Source: Gemmatimonas sp.
GTDB taxonomy: Bacteria > Gemmatimonadota > Gemmatimonadetes > Gemmatimonadales > Gemmatimonadaceae
NCBI RefSeq assembly: GCF_031426495.1
Contig: NZ_JANPLK010000043.1
Location: 1-64,000, forward strand
Direction of reading: 5' to 3'
Length of the DNA: 64,000 nucleotides
Below are positions 51,192 to 60,892 of this stretch, one piece after another. The notes below the pieces were generated by a model. That model was given only the letters and a program-made list of their open reading frames with translations. It was not told the origin of the DNA and did not search any database. Each line of letters starts with the position of its first letter. Position 1 is the stretch's first letter. The translations under genes and the position numbers were made by a program.

Positions 51192-52108
51192 GCGATGTGG
51201 TCCTCGGAGGCGGGAAGAGGAAACGCACGGCGTCGGCGATCGCTCGCCGTCGACCGACGTTTCGCCGTGGGCGTGGAAAGCATTTTCTCGAGCGCGGGCC
51301 AGGAACGCACGCCCTCGTCTTCGGCAATGCGCAGCATGCGGACGAGCGCCTGCGCCGTGGCCACCGCATCGCCCTCGGCCCGGTGCCGCGCTTCGATTTC
51401 GATGCCGAAGTAACGCGTGACGTGGTCGAGCGACTTGCGCGGCAACGCCGGCAGCAGGACGCGCGCCAGTCGCACCGTGCACAGCTTTGGGCCGGCCAGC
51501 AGATGCCCGATGCCTCGGTCGAGTTCCTCGCCGACAAAGCGCCAATCGAAGGCCGCATTGTGGGCCGTGAACACATGGCCAGCCAGCCGATCCACCACGG
51601 CGGGCGCGATCTCGCGGAACGTGGGCTGGTCGCGCACCATCTCCCATGAAATCCGCGTGAGCTGTGTGATGTACGGCGGAATCGGTCGCTGCGGATTGAC
51701 CAGCTGCGCAAAGACGTCGACGACCTCGCCGCCCCGTACGCGCGCGATCGCGATCTCGGTGATCTTGTCGCCCGCTGTCGGGCTCGTGCCGGTGGTTTCC
51801 ACGTCGACGACGGCAAAGTCCACGTCGAGCAGCGACCCCGACGGTGTGCTGCCCGCGCAGTCGACGTCCCGCACGGTGTAAGCCGATACGCCGCCTGGCG
51901 AGGCCGTGGTCGACGCGAGCGCCCAATGGCCACTGGGGAGCCGCACGAACTCTGGATGACTCGAGAGCAGCGCGACGGCCATGCGTTCGGCGGCATCGGC
52001 GTGTAGGCGGTCCACCTTGCACACGTCGCACATGAGCGTGACGGGGTCGAGGGGACCGGACGCCAATCGCTGAGCGGCGCGCGCCGAGAGCGTGGTGGGG
52101 CGAGACAT
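51188..52108 (-). CDS. DnaQ-like 3'-5' exonuclease domain protein
   Basis: 306 residues. Residues about 95-265 are an exonuclease domain: FAVVDVETTGTSPTAGDKIT (Exo I, DxE), FTAHNAAFDWRFVGEEL (Exo II) and RHRAEGDAVATAQAL (Exo III). The N-terminal 90 residues form a helical module with a CDVCK pair. It may act as a proofreading subunit or a repair nuclease. The ATG at 52108 is the first good start. Confidence 0.85.
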   Translation of the reverse strand: MSRPTTLSARAAQRLASGPLDPVTLMCDVCKVDRLHADAAERMAVALLSSHPEFVRLPSGHWALASTTASPGGVSAYTVRDVDCAGSTPSGSLLDVDFAVVDVETTGTSPTAGDKITEIAIARVRGGEVVDVFAQLVNPQRPIPPYITQLTRISWEMVRDQPTFREIAPAVVDRLAGHVFTAHNAAFDWRFVGEELDRGIGHLLAGPKLCTVRLARVLLPALPRKSLDHVTRYFGIEIEARHRAEGDAVATAQALVRMLRIAEDEGVRSWPALEKMLSTPTAKRRSTASDRRRRAFPLPASEDHIA

Positions 52109-52169
52109 GCGGCGGAAGATAGCGACGGGACCGGGCCCCGCTGGTAAATCGTGCGTTCGCGGTCTACCT

Positions 52170-52187
52170 TTGTGAAGAATTTCACAA
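52170..52187 (+). promoter_or_regulatory. Rex operator upstream of rex
   Basis: TTGTGAAGAATTTCACAA is a perfect palindrome and matches the Rex consensus TTGTGAA-N4-TTCACAA exactly. It lies 15 bp before the rex start and 61 bp upstream of the divergent exonuclease gene, so rex is probably autoregulated by NADH/NAD+. Confidence 0.9.
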
Positions 52188-52202
52188 GCCACCGACTCTG
52201 CC

Positions 52203-52844
52203 GTGAAACGCATCGCCGATTCGACCGTCCGACGCCTCTCGATGTACCTGCGGTACCTCGAAGATCTCGACACTCAGGGCCAGCAAACGGCCTCCAGTGA
52301 CGAGCTCGCGCACCTGTGCGGGACAACCCCGGCGCAGGTACGAAAAGATCTGTCGTTCTTCGGGTCCTTCGGCAAGCGTGGCCTTGGCTACCCGGTCCAT
52401 GAACTGACGGCGCACCTTCGGGAGATTCTCGGGCTCGAGCGGGAATGGAAGGTGGTCATCATCGGCGCCGGCAAGATCGGCGCGGCGCTGGCGAACTACC
52501 GTGGCTTCCGGCAGCGCGGCTTCAAGATTGTGGGCGTGTACGACAACGATCCGACCAAGATCGGCAAGCCGTGGGGCGAAGCGATCGTGCGCGACATGGC
52601 CGATCTCGCGCAGGATATTCAGCGGGAAGAAGCGCCCATCGCGGTGCTCGCGATACCGTCCGACGATGCGCAGGACGTCGTGGATCGACTCGTCGGTGCC
52701 GGCATTCGGGCGATCCTGAACTTCGCCCCGGCGCAGATCACCGTTCCGCCACATGTGTCACTCAAGTCGGTGAACATGGCGATGGAACTGGAAGGACTCT
52801 CGTTCGCCCTTACGAACGCGATGGCGAGTCAGGGCGCGGCGTAA
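52203..52844 (+). CDS. rex: Redox-sensing transcriptional repressor Rex
   Basis: 213 residues. The N-terminal winged helix (LAHLCGTTPAQVRKDLSFFG) binds DNA, and VVIIGAGKIGAALANY is the NAD(H) Rossmann motif. The start is GTG 52203. A perfect Rex site lies in its leader. Convergent with ksgA, with a 35-bp overlap. Confidence 0.96.
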   Translation: MKRIADSTVRRLSMYLRYLEDLDTQGQQTASSDELAHLCGTTPAQVRKDLSFFGSFGKRGLGYPVHELTAHLREILGLEREWKVVIIGAGKIGAALANYRGFRQRGFKIVGVYDNDPTKIGKPWGEAIVRDMADLAQDIQREEAPIAVLAIPSDDAQDVVDRLVGAGIRAILNFAPAQITVPPHVSLKSVNMAMELEGLSFALTNAMASQGAA

Positions 52845-53679
52845 GCGCGCGCACCAGTCGGGCAAAGTCGGCGGGCGTCAGCGTTTCCGGTCGCACTTCG
52901 TTCGGCAGACCCGCTTCCTGCAGAACGGCCGCCGCGCGTTCCGCATCGAGTGACGCGACGGTGCGCACCACGCGAATGAGTTGTTTGCGGCGCAACCCGA
53001 ACGCCGCCAGCACGAAGCTGCGAAACCGCTCTTCGATCTCGGGCTCGACCGACGGCACCGCGCGCGGTGTGACCCGCACCACCGCCGAATCAACGGTCGG
53101 CGGCGGATTGAACGCGGACGGAGGCACGCGCCGCACCATCTCGACGTCGACGACCGCCTGCAGGTTCACGCTCAACGCACCGTAGGTCTTGTCACCCGGC
53201 GGTGCCGCCATGCGCTCGGCTACTTCCTTCTGCACCAGATACACCGCGACGTCGGGGCGCGGTAGTTCGAGCGCATGGAAGATGATCGGCGTCGTGATGT
53301 AATACGGCACGTTGCCCACCAGCACGTACGGGCCGCCCGCGACCGTCGGCAGCGACACGGTCAGCACGTCGGCTTCCACGATCTCGACGTGCGGCAGGTC
53401 GGCGTAGCGGGTGCGCAGATGCTGCACGAGATCGCGATCGAGTTCGATCGCAATCACCCGCCCCGCACGCTCGACGAGACGATCGGTCAGCGCGCCGCGG
53501 CCCGGTCCGATCTCGACGACCGTGCGCCCGTCCAGCGGACCGAGCGCCTCCACGATGCTGTCGAGCACGCGTGCGTCTTTGAGGAAGTGCTGACCGAACC
53601 GCTTCCGCGCCGCGGGCAGTGCCCCTTCGGGACGCGGAGGCCGGGCGCCGCGCGTTCCAAATCCATGTTTCTGACTCAC
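52810..53679 (-). CDS. rsmA: 16S rRNA adenine dimethyltransferase (KsgA/RsmA)
   Basis: 289 residues. Dimethylates two adenines in helix 45. KRFGQHFLKDARVLDSIV starts the domain, VVEIGPGRGALTDRL is the SAM motif, and VGNVPYYITTPII is the catalytic NxPY motif. GTG start overlapping the rsbU-like stop (GTGA). Confidence 0.95.
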   Translation of the reverse strand: MSQKHGFGTRGARPPRPEGALPAARKRFGQHFLKDARVLDSIVEALGPLDGRTVVEIGPGRGALTDRLVERAGRVIAIELDRDLVQHLRTRYADLPHVEIVEADVLTVSLPTVAGGPYVLVGNVPYYITTPIIFHALELPRPDVAVYLVQKEVAERMAAPPGDKTYGALSVNLQAVVDVEMVRRVPPSAFNPPPTVDSAVVRVTPRAVPSVEPEIEERFRSFVLAAFGLRRKQLIRVVRTVASLDAERAAAVLQEAGLPNEVRPETLTPADFARLVRALTPRPDSPSRS

Positions 53680-55331
53680 GTGCGTTCCTCAAATGGACGA
53701 TCCACGATGACGGCGGCGAGATCATCGCGCAACGCCGTGCGGCGTGTGTGTGATTCTACCTGCGTGAACAGCGCATCGAGCATGGCGTCGGGCGATTCGC
53801 CGTGCGTCATCGTCGCGAGCATGCCGAGCACGGCACCTTCACCCAGCCGCTGATCCAGCGCATCTCGGGCATCGGTGATGCCGTCCGTGAACAGCACCAG
53901 CCGATCGCCGCGACGCCACGACATCACGCACTCCTCGATGGGAGCATCGCTGAAGCCGATCGGCGGCACGACCGCCGTGAGTCGCACGCACTGCCCGTCG
54001 GCACCGACACGAAACGCGTGCGGATGACCAGCGTTGGCGAAGCGTACTTCACCAGCCCGCGTATCGATCACCGCATAGCACATCGTGATCGACATTTCCG
54101 TGGAGGTCAGTTCGTCCTCGAGCGACCGCCGCACGGCATCGAGCGCAATCGATGGATCGAAGGCGGCCTGCACGTGAATCGCCGCCGCGCTGAGCGCCAG
54201 CGCCATCACCAGCGCAGACTGATAGCCATGACCGGAGACGTCGCCGATCAGCACGCCGGTGCGGTCCCGGTCGAGACGCGCCAGCAGGAAGAAATCGCCA
54301 CCCACGCTCTCGGCCGGCACCAGTCTCGCTGCCGCGCGCGCTTCGGGGCCGACCACGGCCGGCTTGGGGAGCAACTTGAGCTGCAGATCGTGCGCGAGCC
54401 GCATCTCCCGCACGAGTTGCTGCCGTTCGACGGCCGCCCGGACGAGCGACGCGTTGTGCATCGCCGTCCCGATTTGCGTGCCAACCGCCACGGCCAACTT
54501 GCGGTCACCGGCACTGAACGGCTGCCCATTGGCGCGTCCGCCCAGCACCAGCACGCCAAGCGGTACCGGCGTGCGCGGCTCGACGACGTTTCCACGACGC
54601 ACCGGAATCTGATGCGTGCCGGTGATGCCGACCCCGGTGCTGGGCCGCGTGATCGCCACGGCCAGCAACGCGCCCCCACGCGCGGTGAGCACGGGATCGG
54701 ACTCGCGCGCGGCCGCGCCCTCCTCCGTGATCGCACCCGCACTCCCGTACGCCGTCACCGCGATATGGCCAACCTGATCGAACGAGATCGTAGGATACTC
54801 CACGTCGTCGAGACCGAGCGTGGCGATCGGCGCAAGGGCGGCAGTGTTGCGATTGTTCTGCAGGAAAACCGCCCGCGTGGCGCCGACGGTTACCGCCAGT
54901 TCGCGCAGCAACGTATCGGCGACATTCTCCACTGACGTGGTGCCGCCCAATAGCTCACCGATGGCGTACAGCAGACTGATCTCTTCGTAGCGCTCGATCA
55001 GCTCACCGGTGGCGCCGTCACGCTCGCGCGTGAGACGGCGCACCTGCGGCACGAGACGCGCCAGCAATCGATCGGCGTCAGGCGAGTCGCCCGTCTCCGA
55101 AAAGAGCCAGCCAACGCTCTCGCCAGTGGTCACCAACTGCGCCCGCAGGCCGTGCAATTGCGCCCACGTGATTGCATCCCACGCCCCGACACCCGGCTCG
55201 GTGCGAGTTGCGAACGCCGACGATGACGTCCCGAGCAGGATCGGCGATCCGCCGTCGCGTCGTTCCCAGATGGCCGCCTCGCGTCCGGTGGCCTCGAGAA
55301 ACGCGGCCAGGAGCGCAGCGACCTCGATCAT
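53676..55331 (-). CDS. PP2C-family SpoIIE/RsbU-type serine phosphatase with a GAF-like sensor
   Basis: 551 residues. The GAF-like sensor is about residues 130-300. The C-terminal PP2C domain has VGGDFFLLARL, GVLIGDVSGHG, FANAGHPHAF and LFTDGITDARD, all metal-site motifs. It would dephosphorylate an RsbV-type antagonist. The ATG at 55331 overlaps the rsbW-like stop (ATGA). Confidence 0.9.
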   Translation of the reverse strand: MIEVAALLAAFLEATGREAAIWERRDGGSPILLGTSSSAFATRTEPGVGAWDAITWAQLHGLRAQLVTTGESVGWLFSETGDSPDADRLLARLVPQVRRLTRERDGATGELIERYEEISLLYAIGELLGGTTSVENVADTLLRELAVTVGATRAVFLQNNRNTAALAPIATLGLDDVEYPTISFDQVGHIAVTAYGSAGAITEEGAAARESDPVLTARGGALLAVAITRPSTGVGITGTHQIPVRRGNVVEPRTPVPLGVLVLGGRANGQPFSAGDRKLAVAVGTQIGTAMHNASLVRAAVERQQLVREMRLAHDLQLKLLPKPAVVGPEARAAARLVPAESVGGDFFLLARLDRDRTGVLIGDVSGHGYQSALVMALALSAAAIHVQAAFDPSIALDAVRRSLEDELTSTEMSITMCYAVIDTRAGEVRFANAGHPHAFRVGADGQCVRLTAVVPPIGFSDAPIEECVMSWRRGDRLVLFTDGITDARDALDQRLGEGAVLGMLATMTHGESPDAMLDALFTQVESHTRRTALRDDLAAVIVDRPFEERT

Positions 55332-55837
55332 GTCCGGTGGAGAATCAGGCGGATGCAATGGCCGGTCTCGGCGTCGGGCCCCGAGCTTTCCACGCGATCC
55401 ATCAACGTGCGCATGAGAAAGACACCGCGGCCATCCTCGCGCTCGAACCAGTCGGCCTCATCGGGGCTCTGTTGCAGCGTCGACAGATCGAATCCCACGC
55501 CCTCATCGGTGACGTCGACACGCAGTGACTGCGTGTCGAGCTCGACGCGTACCTCCACGGTTCGCGACCGCTCGCTGCGGTTACCGCGCAGCATCGCGTT
55601 GGCCATCGCCTCGGTGACTGCCACCGGCACGTTGAGCTTGCAGTGACGCGCCGAAAAGCCGGCGGCCTCGCAGAGCGCGACGATCGTTTCGACGACGGGC
55701 TCGATCAAGGTCAGATCGGACGCGATTGTCCATCGACGGATCAGTGGCGTCGGAGAGTGCACCACAGGCTGCGCAGAGGGGCCGGTCATGGGGTCCGTCG
55801 CGACCCGCAGGGGTTGCGACTTGAGGCGAGTCGCCAC
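55328..55837 (-). CDS. RsbW-type anti-sigma/serine kinase (HATPase_c)
   Basis: 169 residues with the GHKL boxes: VTEAMANAMLRGN (N box), TDEGVGFD (G1) and GRGVFLMRTLMD (G2). It would phosphorylate the STAS protein encoded just upstream. The start is GTG 55837, with an ATG at 55789 possible. No sigma factor gene is next to it. Confidence 0.85.
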   Translation of the reverse strand: MATRLKSQPLRVATDPMTGPSAQPVVHSPTPLIRRWTIASDLTLIEPVVETIVALCEAAGFSARHCKLNVPVAVTEAMANAMLRGNRSERSRTVEVRVELDTQSLRVDVTDEGVGFDLSTLQQSPDEADWFEREDGRGVFLMRTLMDRVESSGPDAETGHCIRLILHRT

Positions 55838-55841
55838 GCGG

Positions 55842-56174
55842 TCAGCGCGCCGCGAGCGCGTCGGCCCGAGTCGCGTAGAGCGGGAAAAGCTGGTCGAGGC
55901 GAGTCAGCTCGAAGAGTGTGCGCAGATCCTCATTCAGGCCCGCGAGCCGCAAGTCGCCGCCCGCATCCCGAACGCGCTTGCTCAGCGAGACCAGCGCCCC
56001 CAGTCCGGAGCTGTCGATATAACCAGACCGGGCGAAGTCGATCACCACCGTGCGGGCGCCTTGCTCGACGGCGTCGAGAATCGCCTGCTTGAACTCCTGA
56101 CGATTGGTCACCACCAGCTGCCCTTCCACATCCACCAGCAGCACGTCGTCGTTGCGATCCAGAATGAAGCTCAT
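55842..56174 (-). CDS. STAS-domain anti-sigma factor antagonist (RsbV-like)
   Basis: 110 residues. GYIDSSGLGALVSLSK holds the phosphorylatable Ser (DSSG). It completes a partner-switch trio with the kinase and phosphatase downstream. ATG 56174 is the usual start. Confidence 0.88.
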   Translation of the reverse strand: MSFILDRNDDVLLVDVEGQLVVTNRQEFKQAILDAVEQGARTVVIDFARSGYIDSSGLGALVSLSKRVRDAGGDLRLAGLNEDLRTLFELTRLDQLFPLYATRADALAAR

Positions 56175-56181
56175 GAGGCGC

Positions 56182-57219
56182 TCAGGAAGCGGTGGAGGAA
56201 CGAGCGTGATTGCCAGCCTGCAACGCGGTAATCGCCGCAACATGCACAATGTCGTGCGAGGTGGCCCCCCGCGACAAGTCACTGCACGGGCGCGCCAGCC
56301 CCTGCAGGATCGGGCCGATGGCGGTGCCATGCGCCAGGCGCTGCACCAGCTTGTAGGCGATGTTCCCGGCGTCGAGCGACGGGAATACGAGCACGTTCGC
56401 TGTCCCGGCCGCTCCCTCTCCCGGCGCCTTTCGACGCGCGATTTCCGGCAGGAGCGCCGCATCGGCCTGGAGTTCGCCCGAGACGATCACGCCCGGTGCC
56501 TCGGCGCGCACGATCGAGACCGCTTCGCGCACCTTGCTGACGCTGGGTCCATCGGCGCTGCCCACCGTACTGTACGACAGGAATGCCACGCGAGGCTCAT
56601 CGCCCACGATCCGGCGGCGATCGGCGGCGGCCGCGATCGCGATGTCCGCCAGCTGACGGGAGGTCGGATCGGGAATGACGGCGCAGTCGGTGAACGTGAG
56701 AACCTCCGTCGCGCCGCCACGGAACGGCGGCACGATCAGATAGAATGACGACGACACGGTCCGAACGCCGGGCGCGGCGCCGATCGTCCAGATAGCCGCG
56801 CGCAAGACGTCGGCGGTCGTGTGCACCGCCCCGGCCACGCATCCATCCGCCTCGCCCAGCGCCACCAGCGAATCGGCGAAGTACAGCGGATCTCGCGCCA
56901 GGCGTTCAGCATCCTCGCGACTCAGCCCCTTCGCACCGCGACGCGCCAGCAGATGCTCGACCACACGCGGGGTGCGCACATCGATGAGCGGATCGATCAT
57001 CTCGATCCCGCGTGAGGGCACGACGCCGGTCGGCGCATCATTGCGTCGCACGAGCACCGGCACCACCGACCCGAGCTTGCCGAGCGCGATCACTGCCTCG
57101 ACCGTCCGAATGTCGGTGGCTTCCGGAAAGAGAATCGTGCGCGGCGCGGCCGCGGCCCGTTCATGCACAGATCGCAGAAACGTGCCGGCCGCATCGTCGA
57201 ATGTCGGCATGGAACTCAT
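56182..57219 (-). CDS. pta: Phosphate acetyltransferase (Pta/Ptb family)
   Basis: 345 residues. Links acetyl-CoA to acetyl phosphate. TILFPEATDIRTVEA and DGCVAGAVHTTADVLRAAI, then VLVFPSLDAGNIAYKLVQRL near the C-terminus, are the family blocks. Butyryl- or other acyl specificity is possible. The ATG overlaps the coaD stop (ATGA). Confidence 0.9.
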   Translation of the reverse strand: MSSMPTFDDAAGTFLRSVHERAAAAPRTILFPEATDIRTVEAVIALGKLGSVVPVLVRRNDAPTGVVPSRGIEMIDPLIDVRTPRVVEHLLARRGAKGLSREDAERLARDPLYFADSLVALGEADGCVAGAVHTTADVLRAAIWTIGAAPGVRTVSSSFYLIVPPFRGGATEVLTFTDCAVIPDPTSRQLADIAIAAAADRRRIVGDEPRVAFLSYSTVGSADGPSVSKVREAVSIVRAEAPGVIVSGELQADAALLPEIARRKAPGEGAAGTANVLVFPSLDAGNIAYKLVQRLAHGTAIGPILQGLARPCSDLSRGATSHDIVHVAAITALQAGNHARSSTAS

Positions 57220-57728
57220 CGCAACTCGGCGAATCGGGTCACGAGCGCCTTGCCGACCAGCGGGTGCACGAGTCCGCTCACGTCGCCACCGAAGCGCGCC
57301 ACTTCGCGCACCATACTCGAGCTGATATACGTGGTATCGAGCGACGGCGTCATGAACACCGTTTCCATCTCGGGAAGTAGATGTCGATTCATCAGCGCCA
57401 TCTGGAACTCGTATTCGAAATCGCTGACCGCGCGTAGACCGCGCACGTTGACCTGCGCCCCGACGTCACGCGCAAAATCCACCAGCAGGCCACTGAACGC
57501 GCGCACTTCGATGCGGCTGTCAGGTCCCATGATCTCCGAGATGAAGCGCAGACGCTCATCCACCGAGAAGAGCGGCGTCTTGCTCACATTGTTCGCCACG
57601 GCGACGATGACCCGGTCGGTGAACGTCAGTGTACGCCGGATCAGGTCCTCGTGCCCATGCGTGATGGGATCGAAGGAACCGGCGTACAGGGCGACACGCT
57701 CGGCGGAGGCGACTGGGGACGGCGTCAC
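57216..57728 (-). CDS. coaD: Phosphopantetheine adenylyltransferase
   Basis: 170 residues, coenzyme A pathway. YAGSFDPITHGHEDLI holds the HxGH motif, and TTYISSSMVREVARFGGDVS ends the domain. GTG start overlapping the rsmD stop (GTGA). Its product feeds the CoA used by pta. Confidence 0.96.
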   Translation of the reverse strand: MTPSPVASAERVALYAGSFDPITHGHEDLIRRTLTFTDRVIVAVANNVSKTPLFSVDERLRFISEIMGPDSRIEVRAFSGLLVDFARDVGAQVNVRGLRAVSDFEYEFQMALMNRHLLPEMETVFMTPSLDTTYISSSMVREVARFGGDVSGLVHPLVGKALVTRFAELR

Positions 57729-58246
57729 GAAGGGGCGCGGAAGAAGGTCAGAGACGTGGAGCCGTAACGGCGGGTTTCGCCGATCGCCGGCAGAACCACC
57801 GAGGACGAATGTTCAATGCCGAACACGTTGGCGAAAGGGACGGCCATCCAGCAATCGACCAGCCGCTCCACGGTCTCGGCCGAATACGGCGGGTCTGCGA
57901 AGGCAATATCGTACGCGCCCGCCGAGAGTCGCTCGACGAACTGCACAGCCTCCTCGCGGTGCAGATGCGCCTCAGGATGTCCTCCCAGCTTTTCGAGGTT
58001 GCCCCGGATAACGGCGAGCACCTTTGGCGACTGTTCGACGAAATCACAGCTGGCGGCGCCCCGAGAGAGTGCCTCGAGGCCAAGCGCGCCGCTGCCCGCG
58101 CACAGATCGAGGACGCGCGCTTCGGGGAGAAGCTGGTGCACGATGCTCATCCACGACTCACGCACACGATCGCCGGTGGGACGCACCGCCCCACCCTCGG
58201 GCGCGTCGAGGCGACGGCCGCGCCACTTGCCTGAAATAATCCGCAC
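57725..58246 (-). CDS. rsmD: 16S rRNA (guanine-966 N2)-methyltransferase
   Basis: 173 residues. MRIISGKWRGRRLDAPEG starts it, VLDLCAGSGALGLEALSRG is the SAM site and FADPPY the catalytic motif. rsmD-coaD is a conserved pair. Confidence 0.93.
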   Translation of the reverse strand: MRIISGKWRGRRLDAPEGGAVRPTGDRVRESWMSIVHQLLPEARVLDLCAGSGALGLEALSRGAASCDFVEQSPKVLAVIRGNLEKLGGHPEAHLHREEAVQFVERLSAGAYDIAFADPPYSAETVERLVDCWMAVPFANVFGIEHSSSVVLPAIGETRRYGSTSLTFFRAPS

Positions 58247-58249
58247 GAG

Positions 58250-60040
58250 CTACTCCGAACAGGGACGCACGCCGGCGACCCGTAGTTGAAGGCGCGACAC
58301 GCCACGATACTCATCGCGGTCGAGCCGATAGGCGAGGTCTACGGGGCGCGATACGCTCAGCGTCGGAGCGAGCGCCGACATCCCCCAGCCGATGGCTTCA
58401 AGGGTGCCGTGCCCTCCGTCGATGGACAGCTTGAGTCCGTCGCCGCCGACCTTCCGCGGGGCGGCGGCCAGATGCACACCCGTGGTGCGAAACAGCGGTG
58501 AGGGATTTCCGATGCCGAAGGGTTCGAAGTGCCGCACCAGGGCCTCGAGCTCCTCGCCGACGCTGTCGATCGGGACCTCGAGATCCACGCGCAGTTCTGG
58601 CACGAGATCGTCGGGCCTGAGCCGCGCGCGCGCGACCTCGTCGAAGCGTTCGGTGAATGCCGGAAGCTGCGCGGCATCCATGGTGAGGCCCGCCGCCGCA
58701 CGGTGTCCGCCGAAGCGCTGAAAGTGCATCGCGCAGTCCCCCAGCGCCCCATGCAGGTCGAACGCACTGATCGAGCGACCCGACCCCTTCCCGATACCAT
58801 CCTGCACCGCGACGAGCACGGCCGGGCGCGCGGTCTGCTCCACGATGCGCGACGCCACGATACCGATGACACCCGCATGCCAACCTTCGCGCGACAAGAC
58901 ATACGCATAGCGATCGCCCATGCCCGGCGCGTCGACCTGGCGCATCGCATCATCGAGCACCGCACGATCCAGCTCCTGACGCGCGCGATTGAGCTCTTCG
59001 AGTTCTCGCGCGATCACGTTCGCTTCATCCTCGCGCTCGGCGAGGAGCAGCTTGAGTCCGAGCTTCGCATCCGCGATGCGACCGGCCGCGTTTAAGCGCG
59101 GTGCCAGCACAAAGCCGACCCGTCCAGCGGTCAGCGGCTTGCCCTCGAGACCGGACGAGCGGATCAGCGCCCGCAAACCGGGGTGCGTGGTTTCGGCCAA
59201 CAATTTCAGGCCGTAGCGCACCATGACGCGATTTTCGCCACGCAGCGGCGCCACGTCGGCGATCGTGGCCAACGCCACGAGATCGAGCTGACGGTGGGCG
59301 AGCGCCGGCGACACGTTGAACGCCTCGCACAGGGCCAGCGCGATCTTGTAGGCCACGCCGACCGCCGCCAAGTCCTTGTCAGCGGACGTGCACTCGGGAT
59401 GCCGTGGATTGCAGATCGCGTACGCCGCGGGCAACGCGTGACTGGGCAAGTGGTGATCGGTGATGATCACATCGATACCGGACGCGTTGAGCGAGGCCAC
59501 TGGGTCGCAGGCACTCGTACCGCAGTCGCACGTCACCACCAGCGTGGCGCCGGCGCGCTGCGCGGCTTCCACACCGGCGCGGCCAAGATCGTAGCCGTCC
59601 GTGAGTCGATTGGGCACGAACGGTACGACGTGCTCGGCCCCGAGCCCTCGGAGCACCCGCACCATGAGGGCCGTCGAACTCATGCCGTCGACGTCGTAGT
59701 CCCCGTGCACGAAAATCGTTTCCTGGGCCCGTACGGCATCGGCGATACGCTCGACAGCCCTCGGCAAGTCACGCAACGTGTCGGGCGCCGAAAGATGCTC
59801 GAGGCGCGGACGCAGAAACCGTTTCGCGGCCTCCACGTCGCCGTAGCCGCGGGCCACCAACAGACGGCACACGGGCTCGGGGAGGAGCAAGGCCTGCATC
59901 AGGCTCCGCACGCCCTCGCCGGCGGCAGGGACCGTGGCGATCCACCGCGCTTCCGGCCGCAGACGCGCCGGCTGGAGAGAGGCGGAAAGGGGGGCGCCTT
60001 CGAGGCGGCGGTCGAGTTGAGAACGGGAGGACGCAGTCAC
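58250..60040 (-). CDS. recJ: Single-stranded-DNA-specific exonuclease RecJ
   Basis: 596 residues. The DHH domain has FVHGDYDVDGMSSTALMVR, VVTCDCGTS and VIITDHHLPSHALP. The DHHA1 domain has GGHRAAAGLTMDAAQLP, followed by the C-terminal OB fold. GTG 60040 is the likely start; the frame is open further upstream. Confidence 0.94.
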   Translation of the reverse strand: MTASSRSQLDRRLEGAPLSASLQPARLRPEARWIATVPAAGEGVRSLMQALLLPEPVCRLLVARGYGDVEAAKRFLRPRLEHLSAPDTLRDLPRAVERIADAVRAQETIFVHGDYDVDGMSSTALMVRVLRGLGAEHVVPFVPNRLTDGYDLGRAGVEAAQRAGATLVVTCDCGTSACDPVASLNASGIDVIITDHHLPSHALPAAYAICNPRHPECTSADKDLAAVGVAYKIALALCEAFNVSPALAHRQLDLVALATIADVAPLRGENRVMVRYGLKLLAETTHPGLRALIRSSGLEGKPLTAGRVGFVLAPRLNAAGRIADAKLGLKLLLAEREDEANVIARELEELNRARQELDRAVLDDAMRQVDAPGMGDRYAYVLSREGWHAGVIGIVASRIVEQTARPAVLVAVQDGIGKGSGRSISAFDLHGALGDCAMHFQRFGGHRAAAGLTMDAAQLPAFTERFDEVARARLRPDDLVPELRVDLEVPIDSVGEELEALVRHFEPFGIGNPSPLFRTTGVHLAAAPRKVGGDGLKLSIDGGHGTLEAIGWGMSALAPTLSVSRPVDLAYRLDRDEYRGVSRLQLRVAGVRPCSE

Positions 60041-60122
60041 ACCCGCAATGTACCGGCAGAGCGGCGGGGGGTGCACCCGAAACGGTGCACGCATACCCCC
60101 GACGCGGCCGACCTACCTCAAT

Positions 60123-60854
60123 TCAGCCCTGTACCGCCGCCGGCGGCGCGGGGATGTAGTACAGCAGGCAGCCACACCCTTCACAGGGTTCGATGATGGC
60201 GCCAGTGGACATCGGCAGCCGACGCTGCAGCGGGATCGACGTGTCGCAGCTCCCACACGAGAAGTCATCGTGCAGCTGGAACACGACGATCGTCCGGCGA
60301 CGGGCCTGTACGCGATCGTACTTGCTGAGGAGCGACTTGCCCACGCCCTCGGACGACTTGTTCCGCTTGGCCCGTGCGACACCGAGCTCCTTGTCGATGA
60401 CCGCGATCTCAGCGGCCAGCGTCGAACGCGCCGCTTCTTGATCGGACGACGTGCGCTCGAGCACCTCGCGGTGCACGGCGAGGGCGTTGCGCAGGTCGAC
60501 GATGCGACGCGAGATCGCCAACGACTCACTCTCTTCGTCGGCGACCACCTTGCGTGCCGCTTCGACCTGCGCGGCGGCGGCGGTGACTTCCTTCAGCTTC
60601 TGCGCCGAATTCAGGACCTCGACGTTCTTGTCATGGCGGGCCTTGTGCTCGACGAGGCGTGCTTCGATCGCCCGGTGCTTCTCCAGCTCGCGCTCGAGCG
60701 CGCCTTCCGTACGGGACACCTCATCGGCCGCCCGTTTTCGCGCCTTGTCGAGCGTCGCGAGACGAGGGGCCAGCGCATCACGCCGCGCCTCGATGGCGCG
60801 TATGACTTCATCGTCCTGCTGGACGATCAACAGTGCTTGCAGTTCGGTATTCAC
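60123..60854 (-). CDS. Coiled-coil zinc-ribbon protein (C4-type, zf-RING_7)
   Basis: 243 residues: a long coiled coil (about residues 20-175) followed by a C4 zinc ribbon with CGSCDTSIPLQ and CEGCGCLLYY. GTG 60854 has GGAGG 5-6 nt upstream. Such proteins may bind nucleic acids or rRNA; the role is unknown. It sits between dnaG and recJ. Confidence 0.82.
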   Translation of the reverse strand: MNTELQALLIVQQDDEVIRAIEARRDALAPRLATLDKARKRAADEVSRTEGALERELEKHRAIEARLVEHKARHDKNVEVLNSAQKLKEVTAAAAQVEAARKVVADEESESLAISRRIVDLRNALAVHREVLERTSSDQEAARSTLAAEIAVIDKELGVARAKRNKSSEGVGKSLLSKYDRVQARRRTIVVFQLHDDFSCGSCDTSIPLQRRLPMSTGAIIEPCEGCGCLLYYIPAPPAAVQG

Positions 60855-60892
60855 TACACCTCCAGGAGGGAGATCAGGTCGATGATCGACCG

